From Levilactobacillus mulengensis (GTDB lineage Bacteria > Bacillota > Bacilli > Lactobacillales > Lactobacillaceae), in NCBI RefSeq assembly GCF_003946045.1, contig NZ_RHNW01000015.1, forward strand, positions 1 to 64,000: a stretch of 64,000 nt of DNA, read 5' to 3'. Shown one piece after another: positions 51,406 to 61,039 of the stretch (within the stretch, counting starts at the first letter, position 1; each line of letters starts with the position of its first letter). The position numbers were made by a program, and so were the translations under genes. The notes under the pieces are model-generated. The model saw only the letters and a program-made list of their open reading frames with translations. It had not been told where the DNA came from and did not search any database.

Positions 51406-52002
51406 ATGAGACGTTTTAGACAGTTACTCGTGGTTGTCGCGCTGATCATCGTTGCGGCACTTGGGGTCAACCGGGTCTTTCAGAAGATGACCGCGACTTC
51501 GCACCCGAGTCAGCAGACGACCCAGACGACGACAAAGAAGACGGCCAAGGCCGATACCATTAATTGGCGCAAGCCGTCGGAAAGCAAGCCTTATCCCAAT
51601 TTAGATAAACATCCCAACGCGTGGCTGGACGTGAATACCAGTCGGCAACGGGTGTACATTCGCGACGGCAATCACCGGGTGCTTTACACCATGTATTGCT
51701 CAACCGGGACGGGGAAGGAAAACAAGACGCCACACGGCACGTACGCCATTCAGGGGGAACGCGGAAAGTTCTTCTTCAACCAGAATTCTGGTGAGGGAGC
51801 CAAGTACTGGGTCTCCTGGAAGGACCATGGTATCTATTTGTTCCACAGTGTGCCAACCGACCAGAACGGGAACTACATCAAGAGTGAAGCCGAGGAGCTA
51901 GGTAAGACTGCTGCTTCACATGGGTGTGTCCGCCTGTCCGTGGCCGATGCCAAATGGGTCTACAATCACGTGCCTTACGGGATGAAAGTTGTTATCCACT
52001 AA
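51406..52002 (+). CDS. L,D-transpeptidase (YkuD domain), membrane-anchored
   Basis: Extracellular wall enzyme, 198 residues. One N-terminal membrane helix (residues 6-24), a Thr/Lys-rich linker to 50, then the YkuD domain. The catalytic motif ASHGCVRLS near 170 carries the Cys; HSVPTDQNG with its His is near 145. Could cross-link peptidoglycan or attach proteins. AAAAGGAC precedes the ATG. Terminator follows. Confidence 0.9.
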   Translation: MRRFRQLLVVVALIIVAALGVNRVFQKMTATSHPSQQTTQTTTKKTAKADTINWRKPSESKPYPNLDKHPNAWLDVNTSRQRVYIRDGNHRVLYTMYCSTGTGKENKTPHGTYAIQGERGKFFFNQNSGEGAKYWVSWKDHGIYLFHSVPTDQNGNYIKSEAEELGKTAASHGCVRLSVADAKWVYNHVPYGMKVVIH

Positions 52003-52022
52003 GCACAAATAGGTAATTTCAG

Positions 52023-52062
52023 AGCAGTGAGTAGTCAGTAATGGCTACTCACTGCTTTTTTG
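52023..52062 (+). terminator. L,D-transpeptidase terminator
   Basis: AGCAGTGAGTAG pairs with CTACTCACTGCT, then TTTTTTG. Confidence 0.88.
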
Positions 52063-52069
52063 TTGCAGA

Positions 52070-52108
52070 CAAAAATCCCGTCTAATCAGGGATTAGAGCG
52101 GGATTTTT
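52070..52108 (-). terminator. Terminator of the prolyl peptidase gene
   Basis: AAAAATCCCG pairs with CGGGATTTTT, inner CTAATC with GATTAG; serves the minus strand. Confidence 0.85.
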
Positions 52109-52116
52109 CAGCAAAC

Positions 52117-53028
52117 TTAAGCGTTAAAGTTATCGGATTCCACGTCGCGGATGAACGTTGCCAAGTGATCGTAGTAAACCGGTGCGTTGTCGATCATGTG
52201 GTGATGGCCACCTTCAGGCGTTGTCACGAAGCGAGAGTGGGGGATGAGTTCCGCCATCTTCTTACCCGTGGCAATTGGCATGGTTTCGTGTTCCCCAAAG
52301 GTCAACAGGGTTGGAACCTTGATTTCCTTCAGGTGTTCACGGAAGTTCCATTCCTTCAGCTTGCCCTTGATGACAAATTCGTTGTCACCCTGGAAGGCGC
52401 CGTAAACGTCGGTTGCCATGGTGCTGATCAGGTGAGAAATGGCAGCGGGTTTCTTGCGGTCCACGTAGCCGTCGTTTAAGATGTCGACGTAGCTTTGGTA
52501 CTTGGCGTCGTCGTAGTTCCCATCTTTTTCAACTTGCTTCATGTAGGCCACTTGGTCAGCCGTCAAAACCGTTTCCCGGATATGGTTGATGCTTTCAACG
52601 TATTCGTCGATGTTATCAACCATGGAGGAAATGATGGCACCCTTTAAATGTTGGCCATACTTAGCAGCGTACATTTGAACCAAGGCGCCACCCCATGATT
52701 GGCCAATCAGGTAGAACTTGTCGATGCCCAGCTTTTGCCGAACTTCTTCAACTTCATCCAAGAAGTAATCGTAAGTCAGGTACTTCTTAGCCGTTTCGGG
52801 GTCGCTATAGTCGGGTTGATCGGAGTACCAAGAACCCAGTTGGTCGTACATGTGGACCTGAACGTTCAGGCCTTGGGCGGCTAATTGTTTGGCAGTGTCT
52901 TCCCAGTATTCATGGTTGCCACCAGGGCCACCGTGTAAGGCGAGCAGGTGGATGTCACCAGTGCCTTGGGTGTTGGTCCAAAGGTGGTAACCGTTGTCTA
53001 AGGTGATAATCGTGGTGCCTTGTTTCAT
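52117..53028 (-). CDS. Proline iminopeptidase-type alpha/beta hydrolase (S33)
   Basis: Cytoplasmic aminopeptidase, 303 residues. Oxyanion-hole motif LHGGPGG at residues 30-36, nucleophile GQSWGG near 108 (Ser110), late Asp in FGEHETMP region and catalytic His in GGHHHMID near 276. The lid region 140-210 is helical. Family members release N-terminal proline from short peptides, complementing the PepX encoded next door. Strong codon bias. Single-gene unit with its own terminator. Confidence 0.88.
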   Translation of the reverse strand: MKQGTTIITLDNGYHLWTNTQGTGDIHLLALHGGPGGNHEYWEDTAKQLAAQGLNVQVHMYDQLGSWYSDQPDYSDPETAKKYLTYDYFLDEVEEVRQKLGIDKFYLIGQSWGGALVQMYAAKYGQHLKGAIISSMVDNIDEYVESINHIRETVLTADQVAYMKQVEKDGNYDDAKYQSYVDILNDGYVDRKKPAAISHLISTMATDVYGAFQGDNEFVIKGKLKEWNFREHLKEIKVPTLLTFGEHETMPIATGKKMAELIPHSRFVTTPEGGHHHMIDNAPVYYDHLATFIRDVESDNFNA

Positions 53029-53127
53029 GAGAGATTCCCCCGTTTCTAATGAGTTATTAATAGTTTATCACTAACGGCGTCATTTCTAAACACCCAACCT
53101 TCTTTGCTGGTTAAACTTGCCGTTGTT

Positions 53128-53303
53128 GGCGCCTCCGGGCTGGTGAAAATGGGAGCGGAACGCTGTGGGGAGGACGCCCCGAGCCAAAGGGCGGTCTCGG
53201 GACTTGCTTTGAGCCTCAAGGAGCGAGTCTCAAAGTCACCATGACCTGAGGAGAACCCTCAGGTCATCCCGCGGCTGGCCCCATTTTCACCAGCCCTGCG
53301 GCT
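53128..53303 (+). repeat. Cloverleaf intergenic repeat, copy 33 (compact type)
   Basis: GGGCTGGTGAAAATGGG with CCCATTTTCACCAGCCC; H1 CCCGAG/CTCGGG; H3 ATGACCTGAGG/CCTCAGGTCAT, unlike any other copy. Antisense to the prolyl peptidase gene, 100 nt before its start. Confidence 0.9.
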
Positions 53304-53359
53304 CACACTAGTTTAACCAGCATTCGGTGTGTCCCTCGTGGTTGGACTCAGTGGGTGGC

Positions 53360-53594
53360 AACTGGGTCTGGTTATTTCCGTTCTCGGCGGCGAGCTCAAG
53401 GTGCCCTGTTATGGGGCCGGTTTCAGCCTGAGGAACGGGATTCCACCTTACCTTTGAGCCAAAAAGCGGTCTCAAAGGTTGTCCCATGCTCTAAGCTGAG
53501 TGAGGGACCTCAGCTTAGAGCATCGACACAGCTGGTCACTTTGATCCGCCTCTGGTCACTCCCACGACCGGCCCAGTTTTCCCAGCCCTGCGGC
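53360..53594 (+). repeat. Cloverleaf intergenic repeat, copy 34 (long type)
   Basis: AACTGGGTCTGGT with the ACGACCGGCCCAGTT arm; H3 TAAGCTGAG/CTCAGCTTA. Flanked by two copies of an unrelated 50-nt segment (53307 and 53597), showing that element plus flank was duplicated as a unit of about 290 bp. Confidence 0.85.
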
Positions 53595-53748
53595 TCACAC
53601 GAGTCTAACCAGCATTCGGCGTGCTTTTCGTGGTTAGACTCAGTGGGTGGTGTCTTATTGGTCAAAGGGCAGGTGGCGGGATGTACCAATCCGAAGTGAG
53701 AGCGATTTTTACCTGTCCTATGAGGGGGGCAGGACACTCTAAGGTACT

Positions 53749-53782
53749 AAAAAGAGCAAACGTCATTGGCGTTTGCTCTTTT
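53749..53782. terminator. Bidirectional terminator between repeats and pepX
   Basis: AAAAGAGCAAACG pairs with CGTTTGCTCTTTT. On the minus strand it closes the pepX transcript after copy 35. Confidence 0.85.
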
Positions 53783-53871
53783 AGCATTATAGATAATTAG
53801 CGGATAAGTTAATGTGAACGTGAACAACCACGTCCAACATCCCTTCCATACCAGCAACAACGGCCAGTGTG

Positions 53872-54055
53872 AGTGACCAGAGGTGGGGCAACTTGCTCAG
53901 CTGTGTCGGTGGCCTTGGCTGAAGTCTCTCATTCAGCCTAGTCCACGGGACGAGCTTTGAGACCGCTTTTCAGGCTCAAAGTCGAGCTGGAAGCCCGCCC
54001 CTCAGGCTGGAAGCGACCCCACAGCAGGGCTGGTTGAGCCCACCGTCGGGAACGC
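53872..54055 (-). repeat. Cloverleaf intergenic repeat, copy 35 (long type)
   Basis: CAACTTGCTCAGCTGTG against CAGCAGGGCTGGTTG (imperfect), H3 TTGGCTGAA/TTCAGCCTA, H2 CTTTGAG/CTCAAAG. Starts 23 nt after the pepX stop, in its sense, before the terminator. Confidence 0.82.
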
Positions 54056-54077
54056 AAAACCAATCCCGAACACTAGC

Positions 54078-56522
54078 CTAGTTTTCTGGTAGGAATGGCA
54101 GGTGCAGGGCGGAATTGCCGAGCTGGATGGAGTACTGCAAGTCCTGGTTCCCACGCACGGTCATGCCGAAGTCAGTGGCGTAGATGACCAAGCCCAGTTG
54201 GTGACCCGCCAGCAGCCGGTAGTGCGTTGGTTGCAGCGTCACACTGAGGTCGTAGAATTCGTTGGCCTTCAGTTCGTCGACGTGGTAGGCGTTGGTCCGG
54301 TTTTGCAGGTTACGGTGACCCTTGGTGATCATCTTAAATGGCGTGGTTGCAGCCGGCTTGAATTCACGCAGGTCGTCCTCACGCCAACGGTAACCCTCGT
54401 CCAGAGCCTTGCGCGCCAGGATGGTTGGTGAGACGCCGAGGCGTTTGGCATCCCCGTAGTCCACCAGTTGGAAGCTCAGCATCCCGACCGGCTGGTTCAC
54501 GGCCACGCGTAGGTCAACAGTCGGCTTCCCATCTAACAGGAGGTCGTCGGTCAAGACGGCTGACTTAAAGATTAACCGGTGATTGAACATGTCGTTGTGT
54601 TTGTCACCCAGCAAATCAGTTTGCCACTGATCGATATGGTGGGTGTATTTGTTAAATTGTTCAACGGGTAACTGGTCGTTGAAACTCGTGGCGTAGGCCA
54701 GGGGAGCGTGGGTGCTTTGGTCGACCAGCTCATCGGCCTGCAGGTTAAAGCTGCGGGTCGGGTTGGTTGGCGCATCCCAGTCTTCGTAGGCGTGCCACGT
54801 TTCCGGCTGAACGTTGTCCTGGATAATCACGTTTGGCAACAGCGTTTCCGCTTGGTTGTCGATGCCTAGGAGTTCGTGGGTCAACCAGAGATTGACGATG
54901 TCCGTGTAGTCAATGGAGCGAAAGGCATTGATATAAATGTGTTGGCCTTGGTGCAGAATCAGCTTCTTGGTGACGGGCAGGTCGCGCACGGCGTTCCAAA
55001 GGTTGTTGACGTTGCGTGGCTTAACATTCCAGTCATTCAGGCCGTGGACTAACAGGAGGTCCGCCTTGATATTCTTGGCGTTCTTCAGGTAGTTGCGCGC
55101 GTCCCAGAAGGTATTGTAGTTCCCGGTCGAGCGGTCTTGTCCCTGGGTAATGGCGGCCAGGTCGGCTTGCCATTTGGCCTGAATCCGGTGATAGTCCCCA
55201 GCCTGAAGCTGACGGCTAAACGTTTCCTCGGCCAGCACGTCGGCGTCTTCACCAGGGAAGCCATCGGGCGCGATGACCAGCCCGCCGTCGCGGTAGTAAT
55301 CGTACCAGTTGGAAATGGCGGCCTCGGAAATGACCGTCTTGAGGCCTTCAACACCGGTGGTCGCTGCGGCTGTGGCCAGGGTTCCTAAGTAGGAACGGCC
55401 GGTCATGGCAACGGCGTGATTGCTCCACCAAGCGGGAATGGCCTGGGTAGCGGCGCGGCTGGTAAAGGCCGTCCGGTTGCCGGCCAACCATTCGATGATG
55501 GCAATGGTCGAGGTCGTTTCCTCAGGGTCACCGGTCGTACGGACGCCGTCGGAATCCAGTGTCCCGATACCAGCGGCGTAAACCACGGCGAATCCGCGGG
55601 CCAGGAAGTAGTCATTCAACGTGTAGGACTGTTCCCGGGCAAAGGTCTGCGCGGCTTCCTTGGTCGTAGCGGTCACGGCGCGGGGAGCGGGCAGTGGCGT
55701 GTCGTCCGGTTGGGCGGTCACGTCAGCCAGCGTGAAATCGTTGGGCTGTTTTGGTTGCAGCGGGACGTTCACGTTGTGCATCATTTGGTCACCGGCTTCG
55801 TCGTTGGTGCCCTGGTTGTAGGGACTGGCGGTGTAGAGCACGGGGACCTTTAAACCGGCCTCCGTTTCGGCCGGACGGATCACCTCGGCCTTTAACAGGT
55901 CGCGTTTGCCGTCGTGGTCGGTGTCTTGGGGACTTTCCACGTAAACGACTTCGCGAATCAAGTTGGTCGTATCAAAGACGGCTTGGGACTTCCCGTTAAA
56001 AATCAGGGGCTTGTCGACGTGGGCGTCGTGAACGAAGGGGTCAAAGTAGCCCTTCGTGGTCAGGTGGTCCAGAAAGCTCTGGCCGTTCTTGGTGTGCGTC
56101 GTCAGGAGCAGGTACCAGGCCTGCTTGAGTTCGTCCAAGGTGAAGTCCGCACCGGCGTGGTCGGCCACGGGCAGTTGCATCTTGGCCATGGCGGCTAAGG
56201 GGTCGCTCAGCTTAAAGTCGAGGTCGACGGCAAATTCCAGCCGCTGTAGGGCCAGGTTGTAGAAGACCGTGACGGGAACGTTGTCGTGGTTGCTGAGAAA
56301 GTCCAGCCCATCGGTGTCGGGCGTCGCCATCAGATTACTGAGCTGTTGGGAAACGGCGTCGGGCGTGGTAAATTCGGGCCAGCTCCGGTCATAGAAGTTG
56401 CAGAGCAGTTGGCTCGGGGTGGTGAGTTTTTCCGTTTGTTCGTTTAAGAAATGGATTCGTTGAAGTTCGTCTAGGGCCTGAGCAGGTGCTGTGGGCCGAA
56501 TGGCAAATTGTTGGTTACGCAT
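54078..56522 (-). CDS. pepX: Xaa-Pro dipeptidyl-peptidase
   Basis: Cytoplasmic S15 serine peptidase that removes X-Pro dipeptides from casein- or gluten-derived peptides. The N-terminal helical domain (1-200) is followed by the alpha/beta-hydrolase domain with GRSYLGT (Ser377), NDWNVKPRN containing the Asp, and HQGQHIY with the catalytic His near 527; the C-terminal jelly-roll ends the protein. Length 814 is slightly above the usual 760-800. Together with the prolyl iminopeptidase it makes a proline-peptide utilisation pair. Own transcript; copy 35 lies in its 3' region. Confidence 0.95.
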   Translation of the reverse strand: MRNQQFAIRPTAPAQALDELQRIHFLNEQTEKLTTPSQLLCNFYDRSWPEFTTPDAVSQQLSNLMATPDTDGLDFLSNHDNVPVTVFYNLALQRLEFAVDLDFKLSDPLAAMAKMQLPVADHAGADFTLDELKQAWYLLLTTHTKNGQSFLDHLTTKGYFDPFVHDAHVDKPLIFNGKSQAVFDTTNLIREVVYVESPQDTDHDGKRDLLKAEVIRPAETEAGLKVPVLYTASPYNQGTNDEAGDQMMHNVNVPLQPKQPNDFTLADVTAQPDDTPLPAPRAVTATTKEAAQTFAREQSYTLNDYFLARGFAVVYAAGIGTLDSDGVRTTGDPEETTSTIAIIEWLAGNRTAFTSRAATQAIPAWWSNHAVAMTGRSYLGTLATAAATTGVEGLKTVISEAAISNWYDYYRDGGLVIAPDGFPGEDADVLAEETFSRQLQAGDYHRIQAKWQADLAAITQGQDRSTGNYNTFWDARNYLKNAKNIKADLLLVHGLNDWNVKPRNVNNLWNAVRDLPVTKKLILHQGQHIYINAFRSIDYTDIVNLWLTHELLGIDNQAETLLPNVIIQDNVQPETWHAYEDWDAPTNPTRSFNLQADELVDQSTHAPLAYATSFNDQLPVEQFNKYTHHIDQWQTDLLGDKHNDMFNHRLIFKSAVLTDDLLLDGKPTVDLRVAVNQPVGMLSFQLVDYGDAKRLGVSPTILARKALDEGYRWREDDLREFKPAATTPFKMITKGHRNLQNRTNAYHVDELKANEFYDLSVTLQPTHYRLLAGHQLGLVIYATDFGMTVRGNQDLQYSIQLGNSALHLPFLPEN

Positions 56523-56594
56523 AAATATCGCCTACCTTATCAATTTTAAAAATCAACGTAACTGTGGTTGGAACTTTAAACAGTGTTTTATATA

Positions 56595-56848
56595 GCGCCT
56601 CCGGGCTGGTGAAAACTGGGCCTGGTCGCGTCCGTTCCCGGCGGCGAGCTCAAGGCGCCCTGCTGTGGGGTCGGTTCCAGCCTGAGAAGCGGGCTTCCAC
56701 CTCAACTTTGAGCCGAAGAGCGGTCTCAAAGGTTGCCCCATGGGCTAGGCTGGGAAAATACCCCAGCCTAGCCCATCGACACAGCCGGTCACCTTGGCTC
56801 GCCTCTGGTCACTTCCGCGACTGGCCTATTTTCACCAGCCCTGCGGCT
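56595..56848 (+). repeat. Cloverleaf intergenic repeat, copy 36 (long type)
   Basis: GGGCTGGTGAAAACTGGGCC against GGCCTATTTTCACCAGCCC; H3 TGGGCTAGGCTGGG/CCCAGCCTAGCCCA, 14 bp perfect. Antisense to pepX, 73 nt before its start. The next 270 nt hold only a TGCTGAA/TTCAGCA hairpin near 57075-57110. Confidence 0.88.
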
Positions 56849-57122
56849 AACACTGGTTTAAGTGCCAACGAGTGGGTGGATAAAATGGTTAATGTTGGTG
56901 CTCAAGGGTTACAGTGGATTGACTGTCCTAACTTCTGGGGTGGCACATGATTTTTAAGCTAGAAGTCGGGATGAAACAGTTACATTGTAGTAAGTGTAAC
57001 GCAAAGATTAATTGTTGGAACATTAAATAAATGGGGAAACCAATCAGCGGGTTGAACGAATGTGAGCCGCAAGTATGCTGAAGACCGCCAAACCGGCCCG
57101 TTTTCAGCATCCTAGAGGCGAA

Positions 57123-58514
57123 TCATTCCTCGTTCAACCGGCTGTGACGAATGCCGTAGCTAAAGTAGATGACCAGACCCAGTGCGAACCAGATCGATGA
57201 GGCAATCCAGGTTTCTGCGGGGAGTTGGAGCATCATGTAGAAGCACAGCAGGCCCGAGATGATGGGCAACACTGGGTAGAACGGTACCTTGAAGCCCGTG
57301 TTGTGGGGCATTTCTGGCAAATGGCGCAGCCGGAGAATCCCGAATGACACGAACAGGAAGGCAACCAACGTCCCGATGTTAACCAGGTTGGTCAGCTGCG
57401 CCAGAGGCACGAAGCCACCTAGCAAAGCAATTACGATGGTAATCACGGCCAGACTGTGTTTAGGCGTGCCCGTCTTGTCGTCGATTTTGCCTAAGAATTT
57501 TGGCAACAGGCCGTCACGTCCGACCGAGTAGATCAGCCGTGAGGAACTGTAGATCATGGTGACCATCATGGTAAACATCCCCGCCAGCGCGCCCAGTGAA
57601 ATGATACCGGACGTCCAATTTTGGTGAACCAACGTGAGCGCAAAGGCCACGGGGTCCGCGACGTTGAGCTTGGTGTAGTGAACCATCCCGGTCAGCACGA
57701 TGGCGACCAGCATGTAGAGCACGGTGGCTACGATGAGCGTGCCGATAATCCCAATGGGCATGTTCTTCTTGGGGTTCTTCACTTCCGCAGCCGAGGCGGA
57801 GACCACGTCAAAGCCCAGGTAGGCGAAGAATACGGTCGAGGCCCCCCGCAGAATCCCTTTGGAGCCAAATGGGGCGAACGGTTGCCAGTTGCTAGGCTTC
57901 ACGTAGAAGACACCGACGACCACAAATAAAATGATAATGGCAATCTTGACGATGACAATCGTGTTGTTGATCCGCATGGACTCGCGCATCCCCCGATTTA
58001 ACAGCCAGCTGATGAAGAAAACCACCAGGATGGCAATCAGGTTGCCGTATGTGCCCCCGGCCGGATTGTAGGGGCCACTGATGGCGTTGGGCAAGTTGAG
58101 TCCGAAGCCAGCCAAGAAGGATTTAAAATAGGCCCCAAAGGCGTTGGCCACGGCGGCCACGGCCAGCACGTATTCTAGAATCAACGCCCAGCCCAGAATC
58201 CAGCCGATGATTTCGCCGAAGACCAGGTTACCGTATGAATAGGCGGACCCGGCGACCGGCAAAACGGAGGCAAATTCGGCGTAGCACATGGCGGCCGTGG
58301 AACAGACGATGGCGGCAATCAGAAAGGATAAAACGATGCCGGGCCCACTGTACTGAGCGGCGATGGTGCCGGGGAGAATGAAGATCCCGGTCCCAATCAC
58401 AGCCCCAATGCCGAGTGACATCAGATCCTTTGCCGTCATTGTTTTGGCAAAGTGCTGGTCACTCTTTAAGTAATTATCTAAGCGTTCGCGACGAAATATT
58501 CGCGCAAGTCCCAT
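57123..58514 (-). CDS. APC-family amino acid permease
   Basis: Membrane transporter of 463 residues with 12 to 13 segments. The N-terminal SLGIGAVIGTGIFILPG (near 32-48) is the APC substrate-binding loop; YAEFASVLPVAGSAYSY near 78 and FFAYLGFDVVSASAAEVKNP near 225 place it in the cationic amino acid transporter (YfnA/CAT-like) group. AAGGAGG precedes the ATG. The promoter lies about 480 nt upstream, with repeat copy 37 inside the leader. Confidence 0.88.
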   Translation of the reverse strand: MGLARIFRRERLDNYLKSDQHFAKTMTAKDLMSLGIGAVIGTGIFILPGTIAAQYSGPGIVLSFLIAAIVCSTAAMCYAEFASVLPVAGSAYSYGNLVFGEIIGWILGWALILEYVLAVAAVANAFGAYFKSFLAGFGLNLPNAISGPYNPAGGTYGNLIAILVVFFISWLLNRGMRESMRINNTIVIVKIAIIILFVVVGVFYVKPSNWQPFAPFGSKGILRGASTVFFAYLGFDVVSASAAEVKNPKKNMPIGIIGTLIVATVLYMLVAIVLTGMVHYTKLNVADPVAFALTLVHQNWTSGIISLGALAGMFTMMVTMIYSSSRLIYSVGRDGLLPKFLGKIDDKTGTPKHSLAVITIVIALLGGFVPLAQLTNLVNIGTLVAFLFVSFGILRLRHLPEMPHNTGFKVPFYPVLPIISGLLCFYMMLQLPAETWIASSIWFALGLVIYFSYGIRHSRLNEE

Positions 58515-58572
58515 AAAAAGCCTCCTTATGTCGTTGAACCTGTTTGGTTTAGGTGGTTAAATGGCGGTTGGC

Positions 58573-58739
58573 AGCGCCTTACCGGTCAGCTCAAATGGGC
58601 CGGAACGCGGTGGGGAGGACGCCCCGAGCCTGAGAAGCGGTCTCGGGACTTGCTTTGAGCCGCGAAAGGCACGTCTCAAAGTCACCATTCTCTGAGGAGA
58701 ATCCCACGGCTGAGCCCATTTGAGCTGACCTCACGGCTG
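58573..58739 (+). repeat. Cloverleaf intergenic repeat, copy 37 (compact type, in a 5' leader)
   Basis: Perfect 17-bp outer stem GGTCAGCTCAAATGGGC with its complement, a sequence different from other compact copies; H1 CCCGAG/CTCGGG; H3 ATTCTC/GAGAAT. Antisense to the permease. Confidence 0.9.
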
Positions 58740-58984
58740 ACATGGTGGTTGACCTAAACCGTTCAGTGGTTTCCCGTCCTGTGGTTGATTGGCTGACTTG
58801 AATTGAAAATGAGTGTTCGTAGGATTATTCATCAAAAGCTAACTTCATTTAGCCCAACCAGCGAAAACCACCTAAACCAAAACTTTCCTTATATAATGAT
58901 GATACACATTGTCGCGCGCAGTTTCAGCCTTTTTTGTGATTAATTTGGTGGGCTGCGGCTGCCATTCGCGATGATGTCTGGGAT

Positions 58985-59014
58985 AGTGTACCGTGGAATT
59001 AAATTAAAAGTCAA
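58985..59014 (-). promoter_or_regulatory. Probable APC permease promoter
   Basis: Minus-strand TTGACT (59009-59014), 18-nt spacer, TACACT (58985-58990). It implies a leader of about 470 nt; no T-box motif was found in it. Confidence 0.5.
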
Positions 59015-59230
59015 TGAGAGTAAGCGGTTGTTTTTGAGAAAGTCGGGTTTATTTTACCCATTTTGAGTAGTTTCGATTTAAAATAGAAGGAGTTTATTAA
59101 AGACTAAGCAAAAAACCTGCGATTTTAATCGCGGGATGAATGCCAGAACTTAGTAATCTTTTTTGAAACATACGTTCCCCTGGGGAGCTAAACATGGTAT
59201 ACTTAACCCAATCTACAGGGGAGGTATCCA

Positions 59231-60451
59231 TTGGTTAAGTTAGGGCGGACAATCAAGCTGAGACTCTATCCAGACACGAATCAAGCAGAACAATTTCTAG
59301 CAATGAGTCAAGAGTATCAACGATTAGCTAATATTGTCAGTCAATGGGTTTTTGACCATGAGTTTCAGTTAAGCTGGTTAAAAATCAATCACCATCTATA
59401 CAAAATATTCAGACAAGAATCACCGCTCAACAGTCAAATGGTCCAATCCGTTTTTCGGACAGTAGTAGCTCGCTACAAGACAGTTCAAGAACAGATGAAA
59501 CAGCATCCTTACCGTTACCAGAACGAAGAAAAAAAGTGGGTTCAAGTTCCTAGAGACCTGAACTGGTTGGTGAACCCCATTCAGTTTCGTCGGCCACAAG
59601 CAGACTTGGTCCGTCAGAGTAATTATTCTTTTGTAGATGATATGCGACAAATCTCAATAACTACTCTAGGTAAACGAACTAAGTTGAGGTTCACTGATAA
59701 AGGATTCGAGAAGTACTTCACCGACGACTGGAAACTGGGTACCGCTAAGCTGGTCCACACCCAGGGTAAGTGGTTTCTACACATCGGCATCACAAAGGAA
59801 GTTAACGATTTCGATGCCAAAGATAATCCAAAAGTTGTGGGAATTGATCGTGGATTACGTTTCCTAGCGACTGCCTTTGATAGTGAAGGAAAGACGCTAT
59901 TCTTTGATGGTCAAAAAATCTTACGTAAGCGGAAGAAGTTCCTAGAGATCCGTCGGCAACTACAGAAGAAAGGTACCAAGTCTGCTAAGAAAAAGTTGAA
60001 ACGACTAGCGCAACGAGAGAACCGCTGGATGACCGATCTGAATCATTGGCTAGCTAAGACACTCGTTGCACGATACGGTTCGCATACACTTTTTGTCCTG
60101 GAAGACTTAACCAATGTGACATTCAATACTGATGATTTGCCTAAGTCTTTGCGTAACAGCCATCGTTCTTGGTCGTTTTTTCAGCTAGAATCATTCTTAA
60201 CGTACAAGGCTCAGGCTATTCAAAGCACCGTTGTGAAGGTGAATCCGGCATTCACTTCGCAGAGATGTCCGAAGTGTGGCCTAGTTGAGAAGACTAATCG
60301 TCATCACGAAACTCACGAGTATTGGTGCGCTCAATGTCAGTATCGTTGTAATGATGATCGATTAGGAGCCATGAATATTGAGATGCTTGGTCGCGATTGG
60401 TTAAGCGGTGTCAAACGACCAAAGATAAAAAAACTAACAGCTATTGGGTAA
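59231..60451 (+). CDS. tnpB: TnpB RNA-guided nuclease / IS605 OrfB
   Basis: Transposon-encoded nuclease, ancestor of Cas12, 406 residues. RuvC residues are intact: Asp206 in GIDRGLRF, Glu291 in LEDLT and Asp375 or 376 in NDDRLGAMN. The zinc finger CPKCG...CAQC lies near 346-366. The N-terminal RTIKLRLYPDTNQAEQF is the typical start. TTG start next to GGGGAGG. With all catalytic residues kept, it should still cleave DNA guided by the RNA from the right end. Confidence 0.92.
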   Translation: MVKLGRTIKLRLYPDTNQAEQFLAMSQEYQRLANIVSQWVFDHEFQLSWLKINHHLYKIFRQESPLNSQMVQSVFRTVVARYKTVQEQMKQHPYRYQNEEKKWVQVPRDLNWLVNPIQFRRPQADLVRQSNYSFVDDMRQISITTLGKRTKLRFTDKGFEKYFTDDWKLGTAKLVHTQGKWFLHIGITKEVNDFDAKDNPKVVGIDRGLRFLATAFDSEGKTLFFDGQKILRKRKKFLEIRRQLQKKGTKSAKKKLKRLAQRENRWMTDLNHWLAKTLVARYGSHTLFVLEDLTNVTFNTDDLPKSLRNSHRSWSFFQLESFLTYKAQAIQSTVVKVNPAFTSQRCPKCGLVEKTNRHHETHEYWCAQCQYRCNDDRLGAMNIEMLGRDWLSGVKRPKIKKLTAIG

Positions 60452-60600
60452 ACCTAGTAGTTAAACGGGTAGCTGTCAATTACCCGATGATGTTGCCACT
60501 ACGAGTAGGAGTGTCTTAACAGGGCATGTTGGACTACTGTGTCGCCAGACACGTGAGCGACAAGTCTCTGAATTCATTCAGGGGCAATTGACTTAATTCC
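60440..60600 (+). ncRNA. Candidate omega RNA / right end of the TnpB element
   Basis: The 3' end of tnpB and the following 150 nt hold a series of hairpins: CGGGTA/TACCCG (60460-60485), GTCGC/GCGAC (60541-60561) and the terminal CTCTGAAT/ATTCAGGG. In known elements this region gives the guide RNA, with guide bases from the flanking DNA just right of the element. Confidence 0.55.
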
Positions 60601-60616
60601 GAGGGGGCAATGCAAC

Positions 60617-61039
60617 ATGATTACCGAAAATGCTAGCGGCGCGGTCGTTTACCGGCTCGTCGACAATCAAATCCAATATTTACTGTTAAAGAGTGCCACC
60701 AGTAACTTCTGGGGCTTTCCCAAGGGTCACGTCGAGGGGGATGAAACGGATCTTCAGACGGCCGTCCGTGAAATTAAAGAAGAAACCAGTTTAGTCGTCG
60801 CCATCAATCCCGAGTTCCACGCCGACTTGGACTACGACATGAAGAACGGCCATCACAAACACGTGGTCCTGTACACGTCGCTGGTGCCAGCCGATAGTGA
60901 AATCAAGCGGCAGGTTGAAGAAATCAGTGAATTTGGCTGGTTCGACTACAAAATTGCCCGCGAACGCCTGAGCTATGACAACTTAAAGGGCTTGTTAGAC
61001 CAAGCCAACACGTACTTGGAGGACCAGCATGCCGAATAA
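60617..61039 (+). CDS. Nudix hydrolase (Ap4A-hydrolase-like)
   Basis: Cytoplasmic pyrophosphohydrolase of 140 residues. The Nudix box runs GHVEGDETDLQTAVREIKEE (residues 36-55) and then TSL. The early ASGAVVYRLVDNQIQYLLLK and late EISEFGWFDYKIARE fit bis(5'-nucleosyl)-tetraphosphatases. GAGGGGG precedes the ATG. Overlaps the kinase-like gene by 11 nt, so the two are one operon; it could clear dinucleotides or mutagenic nucleotides. Confidence 0.87.
   Translation: MITENASGAVVYRLVDNQIQYLLLKSATSNFWGFPKGHVEGDETDLQTAVREIKEETSLVVAINPEFHADLDYDMKNGHHKHVVLYTSLVPADSEIKRQVEEISEFGWFDYKIARERLSYDNLKGLLDQANTYLEDQHAE

Larger units (their letters stand above)
59085..60600 (+). mobile_element. IS200/IS605-type element with tnpB only
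   Basis: Left-end hairpin CCTGCGAT/ATCGCGGG (59116-59135) precedes tnpB, right-end hairpin CTCTGAAT/ATTCAGGG (60566-60583) follows it. No Y1 transposase gene is present, so it would need TnpA in trans. Exact ends are not resolved; TTTAT just before the left end could be the target/TAM. Confidence 0.7.

Noticed and set aside
58790-58985. Leader peptide MAAAAHQINHKKG upstream of the APC permease
   Set aside because: No ribosome-binding site before its ATG and no clear exclusive hairpin pair or terminator after it.
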